A DNA stretch of 64,000 nt from Azospirillum thermophilum (GTDB lineage Bacteria > Pseudomonadota > Alphaproteobacteria > Azospirillales > Azospirillaceae), in NCBI RefSeq assembly GCF_003130795.1, contig NZ_CP029357.1, forward strand, positions 428,501-492,500. The letters run 5' to 3'. Below are positions 58,661-64,000 of the stretch, in pieces (position 1 is the first letter of the stretch; each line of letters begins with the position of its first letter). The notes below the pieces were generated by a model. The model was given only the letters and a program-made list of their open reading frames with translations, was not told the origin of the DNA and ran no database searches. A program made the translations under genes and the position numbers.

Positions 58661-59866
58661 TCAGGCCGGAACCGCGGCACGGTAGCTGCGTCGCAGGATC
58701 AACGCGACGGTCGCCAGCCCACAGACCGCCGCGATCGGCAGGATCGCATAAAGCAGGTGCTGCGGTCCCATGCCGCTCGCCAGCAGCGCCCCGGCGAAGA
58801 GCGGACCTACGATCGATCCGATCCGCCCGACCGCAACCGCTAGGCCGACCCCGGTGCCGCGCACTTCCGCCGGATAGCATTGCGGCGCGAGCCCGTAGAG
58901 CAGAGCCTGCGCGCCCAGCAGCGTCGCACCGACGAAGGTTCCGGCCGCCAGCGCCGCCACGACGTTGCCCGCCGGAACGGCCGAAAGCAGTGCGATCGCC
59001 ACGGTGAGCCCCACAAAGCATCCGACGGCCGCAAGCGCCGGCCGTTCGCTGTCGAGCAGCCGGCCGCCGATGACGCTCCCGACCGCGCCGCCGACATTGA
59101 AGACGACCTGCACCAGAGAGGCCTGTTCACGAGCGAATCCGAGTGAGACGAGAAGCTGCGGCAGCCAGTTGAGCAACAGATAGACGACGACGAGCCCGCA
59201 GAAGAATGCGCTCCACAGCAGAACGGTCCCCACCATTGTTCCAGGCGCGAACAGCACCTGCCGGCGGTTCGTCGGCATCGCCGCGTCACGGGCCACCTTG
59301 AACGGCGCCAGGAGCAGCAGGAGCGGAACGACAAGCAGGATCGGCAACACCCCGCCGATGAGGAAGATCGACTGCCAGTCCCCGTGCAGGCCCATCATGG
59401 CGACGGCGCTTGCGATCGCGCCGCCGAGCGGCACGCCCGCATACATGATGGCGACCGCCCGCCCGCGCCGTGCCGGGGCCGACGACTCCGCAGCAATCGC
59501 AACGAGGTTGGGCAGCGCGCCGCCCAGACCGACACCCGTCAGGAAGCGCAGGATCAGAAGCTGTTCAAAGGTCCCGGCCCAGACGGTCAGAACGGAGAAC
59601 ACGCCAAAAGCGACGAGGGCCAGCGCCAGACCCGCCCGCCGGCCCCAGCGGTCCGCAATCAGACCGCCGCCCAGCGCCCCGAACATCAGTCCGAAGGTGG
59701 CTGACGAGAAGAACAGGCCCATCTGGTCGGGCTGCAGGCCGAAGGCCGGAGCGAGCTTGGGCGCGGCGACGCCAGCGGCTTGGAGATCGAATCCTTCGAT
59801 GACCGCCGCCAGGAACACGAGCGCGAGCGCCCGCGTCCCCGCACCGGCGTGCGAGACCGTGGTCAT
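58661..59866 (-). CDS. MFS permease, aromatic acid:H+ symporter (AAHS) family
   Basis: 401 aa with twelve predicted membrane segments. The N-terminal half has VIEGFDLQAAGVAAPKLA (the AAHS D-x-x motif in segment 1) and the loop 2-3 signature GGLIADRWGRRAGLAL. The second half contains QCYPAEVRGTGVGLAVAVGR, also typical of AAHS carriers such as PcaK, VanK and MhpT. It is divergent from the MarR/vdh/ech/fcs block in the aromatic island, so probably imports hydroxycinnamate or vanillate with protons. Confidence 0.88.
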   Translation of the reverse strand: MTTVSHAGAGTRALALVFLAAVIEGFDLQAAGVAAPKLAPAFGLQPDQMGLFFSSATFGLMFGALGGGLIADRWGRRAGLALALVAFGVFSVLTVWAGTFEQLLILRFLTGVGLGGALPNLVAIAAESSAPARRGRAVAIMYAGVPLGGAIASAVAMMGLHGDWQSIFLIGGVLPILLVVPLLLLLAPFKVARDAAMPTNRRQVLFAPGTMVGTVLLWSAFFCGLVVVYLLLNWLPQLLVSLGFAREQASLVQVVFNVGGAVGSVIGGRLLDSERPALAAVGCFVGLTVAIALLSAVPAGNVVAALAAGTFVGATLLGAQALLYGLAPQCYPAEVRGTGVGLAVAVGRIGSIVGPLFAGALLASGMGPQHLLYAILPIAAVCGLATVALILRRSYRAAVPA

Positions 59867-59948
59867 TGCAGAAATCCTCCCGAATATGCCGCTGATCGCG
59901 GCTGCCTTTTGCGGTTGCCCGGCCGGTCGGCCGGCCGGGTTCAGTCTC

Positions 59949-60395
59949 TCATTCGTCCTTCCAGACCTTTGCGAGCAGCAGGCGCAGCGTCTGCCGTTCG
60001 GCGGCGGTCAGCGCTCCGAAGGTCCGTGCCTCATGCTCGTCGACCCTGGCCCGCCAGCCGGCGAGCGCATCGGCGCCGGCCGGGCTCAGGTGAAGCCGCT
60101 GGATGCGGTTGTCCTCCCGGTCGGCTCGACGCTCGATCAGCCCGCGACCGTCGAAGTCGGCCAGCATCGGCGCCAGGTTCGCCCGCTGCAGCCGGAGGGC
60201 ACGGGCAATCTCCGACGCGGTGATGCCCGGTTCCTCGTCGATCAGGCACAGCACGGTGAACGGCACCGGCCTCATCTCGTCGCCGAAGGTCGCAGCGATG
60301 CCGTTGAGATCCCGAATGGAGGCGCGGCGCAGGTGATAGCCGAGATAATCCTCGAGCTTGCTGGCCACGACCCGCTGCGGTGCCCGCGCTTTCAT
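59949..60395 (-). CDS. MarR-family regulator of the hydroxycinnamate genes
   Basis: 148-aa winged-helix regulator. The HTH is GITASEIARALRLQRANLAP and the wing is RADREDNRIQRLHLSPAGAD. ATG at 60395 (MKARAPQRVVASKLEDYLG) has GGGGGG six bases upstream; the frame is open to 60473 across the operator. Divergent from vdh-ech-fcs with a long palindrome between. MarR repressors such as FerR/CouR respond to feruloyl- or coumaroyl-CoA; the same logic fits here but is inferred. Confidence 0.88.
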   Translation of the reverse strand: MKARAPQRVVASKLEDYLGYHLRRASIRDLNGIAATFGDEMRPVPFTVLCLIDEEPGITASEIARALRLQRANLAPMLADFDGRGLIERRADREDNRIQRLHLSPAGADALAGWRARVDEHEARTFGALTAAERQTLRLLLAKVWKDE

Positions 60396-60451
60396 CCGAT
60401 CCCCCCTGTCTGATGCAGGCGCTGCGAAACGACCCCTTGCCAAGACCATAC

Positions 60452-60491
60452 TGTTATGTGATATAGCAGTCAATCGCTATGTTACATAACA
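60452..60491. promoter_or_regulatory. MarR-type operator between the regulator and vdh
   Basis: Two 16-base arms, TGTTATGTGATATAGC and GCTATGTTACATAACA, form an imperfect palindrome (14 of 16 match) across an eight-base spacer. The right arm holds a perfect 11-bp palindrome, TATGTTACATA. It is the AT-rich part of the divergent promoter, 56 bases upstream of the regulator ATG and 59 upstream of vdh. Confidence 0.82.
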
Positions 60492-60550
60492 ATTTGCCTG
60501 ACGCACCATGGGCTGCGTACCGCAGCCCCGGACAAGAGGGGAGACCCCTG

Positions 60551-61963
60551 ATGGATAGCGTGGACCGCCGGTTCCGGCGGATGAACCCGATCAGCGGCGG
60601 GGTGGCGAGCGAGGCTCCGGCCGCGACGCCGGCTGCCGCTGCCGCCGCTGCCGATGCGGCGGCAGCCGCCTTTCCGGGCTGGGCCGCCCTCGGCCCGGGG
60701 GCACGGCGTGCGGCACTCCTCAAGGCGGCCGACGTCGTCGCCGCGCGCGGCGACGCCTTTGTCGCCGCCATGATGGCCGAGACCGGCAGTACGCAGGCGT
60801 GGGCACGCTTCAACGTCATGCTTGCCTCGTCCATGCTCCGTGAGGCCGCCGCGCTCACCACCCAGGTTGCGGGCGAGACCATTCCGTCCGACAAGCCCGG
60901 CAGCGTCGCCATGTCGGTACGCGAGCCGGTTGGCGTCGTCCTCGGGATCGCGCCCTGGAATGCTCCGGTCATCCTGGGTATCCGCGCCATTGCGACGCCG
61001 CTCGCCTGCGGCAACGCGGTGGTCTTCAAGGCAAGCGAGGTCTGCCCGCGGACCCATGGCCTGATCGTCGAGGCGTTCGAGGAGGCCGGCCTCCCGCGGG
61101 GTCTCGTCAGCCTCGTCACCAACGCGCCGGAGGATGCCGCGGAGGTGGTCGGCGCGCTCATCGACCACCCTGCCATCCGCCGGATCAACTTCACCGGCTC
61201 CACGGCAGTGGGCCGCATCATCGCGGCCCGCGCCGCGCAGAACCTGAAACCCGTGGTGCTGGAGCTCGGCGGCAAGGCGCCCTTCGTGGTGCTCGAGGAC
61301 GCGGACATCGACGAGGCGGTGAAGGCCGCCGCCTTCGGTGCCTTCTTCAACCAGGGCCAGATCTGCATGTCTACCGAGCGGATCATCGTGGTCGACGCCA
61401 TTGCCGACGCCTTTCTCGAGAAATTCGCCGCCAAGGTGAAGACCCTGACTGCAGGCGATCCGCGCCAGGCCGGAGCCCCGCTCGGGGCCGTGGTGGACCG
61501 GAAGACGACGGACAAGCTCGCCGAGCTGGTCGAAGACGCGGTGTCGAAGGGTGCCCACGTCATCTCCGCCGGCGCGGCCGAAGGCGTGCTCGTCCCGGCC
61601 CGCGTCGTCGTCGGCGTGACGCCTGAGATGCGACTCTACGCCGAGGAGAGCTTCGGTCCGGTTGTCGCCGTGATCCGCGCCCGGGACGAGGCGGACGCGA
61701 TCCGCCTCGCCAACGACAGCGAATACGGCTTGTCGGCCGCGGTCTTCACCGGCGACGGGGCCCGGGGGCTCAAGGTCGCCCGTCAGATCAGATCGGGCAT
61801 CTGCCATGTCAACGGACCGACCGTGCATGACGAGGCCCAGATGCCCTTCGGCGGTGTCGGCGCTTCCGGCTACGGCCGCTTCGGCGGCAAGGCCGGCATC
61901 GCCGAATTTACCGAGCTCCGCTGGATCACGCTCGCAACCGAGCCCGGCCACTACCCGATCTGA
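60551..61963 (+). CDS. vdh: Vanillin dehydrogenase
   Basis: 470-aa NAD(P)-dependent aldehyde dehydrogenase oxidising vanillin to vanillate. It has the PWN motif (GVVLGIAPWNAPVILGIRA), the coenzyme loop NFTGSTAVGR, the general-base Glu in LELGGKAPF and the catalytic Cys in FFNQGQICMSTERIIV. GQICMSTER is common in vanillin and salicylaldehyde dehydrogenases. ATG 60551 has GAGGGGAGA upstream; the frame is open from 60479 into the operator. Followed by ech and fcs, which supports vanillin as substrate. An Ala-rich stretch near residues 22-42 is unusual. Confidence 0.9.
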   Translation: MDSVDRRFRRMNPISGGVASEAPAATPAAAAAAADAAAAAFPGWAALGPGARRAALLKAADVVAARGDAFVAAMMAETGSTQAWARFNVMLASSMLREAAALTTQVAGETIPSDKPGSVAMSVREPVGVVLGIAPWNAPVILGIRAIATPLACGNAVVFKASEVCPRTHGLIVEAFEEAGLPRGLVSLVTNAPEDAAEVVGALIDHPAIRRINFTGSTAVGRIIAARAAQNLKPVVLELGGKAPFVVLEDADIDEAVKAAAFGAFFNQGQICMSTERIIVVDAIADAFLEKFAAKVKTLTAGDPRQAGAPLGAVVDRKTTDKLAELVEDAVSKGAHVISAGAAEGVLVPARVVVGVTPEMRLYAEESFGPVVAVIRARDEADAIRLANDSEYGLSAAVFTGDGARGLKVARQIRSGICHVNGPTVHDEAQMPFGGVGASGYGRFGGKAGIAEFTELRWITLATEPGHYPI

Positions 61964-62055
61964 GCGGCCGTTCCGGGGCTCCCCAACCGTCCGCAGCAGC
62001 GATCCGGCCAGCTCCGGACGCTCCGCGGCCCTTCAAATCCAATCCTGGAGACACC

Positions 62056-62880
62056 ATGACCTCCGACGTCGTGACCTTCGCCATTGAAGACCGCATCGCT
62101 TGGGTCCACTTCAACCGGCCCGAGAAACGGAACGCCATGAGTCCGACCTTGAACCGCCGGATGATGGACGTCCTCGACGAGCTCGAGTTCCGCGACGACG
62201 TAGGCGTCCTCGTCCTGACCGGGGAAGGGTCCGCCTGGACCGCCGGAATGGACCTGAAGGAGTATTTCCGGGAAACGGAAGCCGAAGGTCTCAAGGGCGT
62301 CCGCCGCAGCCAACGCGAGAGCTACGGCTGGTGGCGGCGGCTGCGCTGGTACCAGAAGCCGACGATCGCGATGGTCAACGGGTGGTGCTTTGGTGGTGGC
62401 TACGGCCCCCTCTTCGCCTGCGACCTCGCCTTCGCCGCCGACGAGGCGACGTTCGGCCTCTCGGAGATCAATTGGGGCATTCTTCCCGGCGGTGGCGCCA
62501 CCAAGGTGGCCGTCGAACTCCTGCCCTTCCGCAAGGCCATGTACCACGCTCTTCTCGGCGAGCCGATCAATGGAAAGACCGCCGCCGAGTGGGGCCTCGT
62601 CAACGAGAGTCTGCCCTTGGCGCAGCTCAGGGACCGGGTGGTCGCGGTCTGCAGGGAGCTGCTCAAGAAGAACCCGGTCGCGCTGAAGGCCACCAAGGAC
62701 GCGGTCCGCCGGGTCGGGGTGATGACCTACGACGAGGCCGAGGATTATCTCGTCCGCGCCCAGGAGGCGGCGAACTCCTACGATAATGACGGTCGCAGGG
62801 AAGGTCTTCGCCAGTTCATCGACGAGAAGAGCTACAAGCCCGGCCTTGGCGCCTACGACACGGGCCGCGTCAAACCCTGA
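62056..62880 (+). CDS. ech: Feruloyl-CoA hydratase/lyase (hydroxycinnamoyl-CoA hydratase-lyase)
   Basis: 274-aa crotonase-fold enzyme that hydrates feruloyl-CoA and cleaves it to vanillin and acetyl-CoA. It matches the Pseudomonas HCHL protein closely from memory: FNRPEKRNAMSPTLNRRMMD, LVLTGEGSAWTAGMDLKEYF, KPTIAMVNGWCFGGGYGPLF and EATFGLSEINWGILPGG, which holds the catalytic Glu. The C-terminal QFIDEKSYKPGLGAYD is also HCHL-specific. 92 bases after vdh and 28 before fcs. Confidence 0.95.
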   Translation: MTSDVVTFAIEDRIAWVHFNRPEKRNAMSPTLNRRMMDVLDELEFRDDVGVLVLTGEGSAWTAGMDLKEYFRETEAEGLKGVRRSQRESYGWWRRLRWYQKPTIAMVNGWCFGGGYGPLFACDLAFAADEATFGLSEINWGILPGGGATKVAVELLPFRKAMYHALLGEPINGKTAAEWGLVNESLPLAQLRDRVVAVCRELLKKNPVALKATKDAVRRVGVMTYDEAEDYLVRAQEAANSYDNDGRREGLRQFIDEKSYKPGLGAYDTGRVKP

Positions 62881-62908
62881 GCCGTGATTCCGGGAGGGAA
62901 CCTGACCC

Positions 62909-64000
62909 ATGGAAGACTGGATCGCCCCTGATCCGGTGGCCCTGCACGCGCAGGGCCGTCCGGAGAAGCTCGCCCTCTTCGACCTCGCCACCGGCCGCCG
63001 CTGGACCTATGCCGCCCTCGACCGCGGGATCGACCAGGCGGTTGCCGCTCTCGCCGCCCTCGGCCTCGTCGCCGGCGGACGCATCGCGGCGCTGGCGAGG
63101 AACAGCGCCGACCTCCTGATCATTCATCTGGCGGCCATGCGGATGGGCGCGATCTTCGTTCCGTTGAACTGGCGCCTGGCGCCGGCGGAACTCGCCCCCA
63201 TCCTCGCGGACTGTGCGCCCCAACTCCTCGTCGGCGACGGCACTGTCACGGTGGAAACTCCCGCAGGCTGCCGCGCGCTGTCGCTGCCTGACCTCGCTGC
63301 CGCGGTCGAGGCCGCCATCCCCGTCTCGAACCGTCCTCTCCGGTCGGCCCGGACCCCGTGCGTCATTCTCTACACCTCCGGCACGTCGGGGGTGCCGAAG
63401 GGGTGATCTTGACCCCGCAGACCCTCTTCTTCACGGGCGTCAACTTCGGCGTCCTTGGCGGGGTCACTCCCGCGTCCGTCTTCCTTTGCGAGTCCCCGAT
63501 GTTCCACGTCATCGGGCTCGTCACCTCGCTTTGGCCGCCCCTGTTGTTCGGCGGGACCATTCTCGTGTCCCGCGGCTTCGACCCGGCGACGACCAATGGC
63601 CGCCTCGCCGACCGCAGCCTCGGCATCACCCATTACTTCTGCGTCCCACAGATGGCCGAGGCCCTGCGCCATGCCGAGGGCTTCCGACCCGGGGCGTGGT
63701 CGCTCACCGCGCTCTTCACCGGAGGGGCGCCGAATCCGCCCGCCAACATCCGCTGGTGGCTGGAGCAGGGCGTCCCATGGTCGACGGTTTCGGCATGACC
63801 GAGACCGGGACGGTCCTCGGCATGCCGCTCGACCCTGACCTCATCGCCGCCCACGCCGGTGCCGTCGGCATCGCCGGCCCCGCCACCGCCATCCGCATCG
63901 TCGACCTCGAGGAGCATGATGTGCCCGACGGGACTCCCGGCGAGCTTCTCGTAAAAGGCCCGAATGTCGCCCCGGGGTACTGGAACCGTCCGGAGGAGAG
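62909..64000 (+). CDS. fcs: Feruloyl-CoA synthetase (frameshifted twice, cut by window end)
   Basis: ANL-family acyl-CoA ligase that activates ferulate or coumarate with ATP and CoA. The first 165 codons run MEDWIAPDPVALHAQGRPEK to the P-loop ILYTSGTSGVPKG, where the frame hits a stop at GGGG 63400-63403. One extra G gives KGVILTPQTLFFTGVNFGVL. A second missing base at CCC 63774-63776 separates WWLEQGVP from MVDGFGMTETGTVLGMPLD (the YGMTE-type motif). The final frame stays open to base 64000, with GELLVKGPNVAPGYWNRPEE. About 364 codons are visible. GGAGGGAACC precedes the ATG. First step of the ferulate route with ech and vdh. Confidence 0.9.

Overview
The window is uniformly GC-rich and gene-dense. 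It carries PTS fusion proteins, methyl-accepting chemoreceptors, a torCDA respiratory cluster and an aromatic-acid catabolic island. This mix best fits a motile, metabolically versatile alphaproteobacterium of the Azospirillum/Rhodospirillales type. That placement is inferred from gene content and codon use; no rRNA or other marker gene is present.

Layout. (1) 1-495: end of a chemoreceptor. 539-2372: a group II intron whose 5' end abuts the fruA terminator. (2) 2451-8961: fructose PTS operon fruB-fruK-fruA, divergent from a LacI-family regulator, with two LacI-type palindromes between them. (3) 9093-13191: RsbQ-like hydrolase, class III aminotransferase and ptsG (glucose EIICB with an additional decayed EIIB). 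13422-18912: large chemoreceptor and a second EIIA-HPr-EI fusion, this one with a glucose-type EIIA. (4) 18976-24667: nikABCDE nickel importer with divergent nikR and a well-matched NikR box. (5) 24738-41609: a cell-surface locus. It holds a propeller/RTX exoprotein, a WcbI-like protein, a GT4, a FecR-domain protein, a TPR plus beta-barrel outer-membrane protein, one giant TPR-GT41-GT2-GT4 polypeptide and three methyltransferase genes. (6) 41844-49780: TMAO respiration: torC-torD-torA, divergent torR, convergent torS. (7) 50472-64000: lignin-phenolic catabolism: vanA, GntR regulator, vanB, an aromatic-type HAAT ABC importer, insertion-sequence debris, an AAHS permease, a MarR regulator, vdh, ech and fcs.

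How the parts work together. The two PTS triple fusions would feed phosphate to FruA and PtsG for fructose and glucose uptake. The nik operon supplies nickel under NikR control. TorS/TorR would induce the TorC-TorA electron chain, matured by TorD. In the last block, Fcs and Ech convert hydroxycinnamates such as ferulate to vanillin, Vdh oxidises this to vanillate, and VanAB demethylates it to protocatechuate; the ABC and MFS carriers import the acids.

Sequence quality. Six genes between 27 kb and 64 kb are interrupted by eight single-base frameshifts: the RTX gene, the GT4 gene, the giant glycosyltransferase (twice), torA, the last ABC ATPase and fcs (twice). All go the same way, with one base missing, and most fall in four-base G or C runs. 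I read them as base-calling under-counts and annotate the genes as full length across the shifts.
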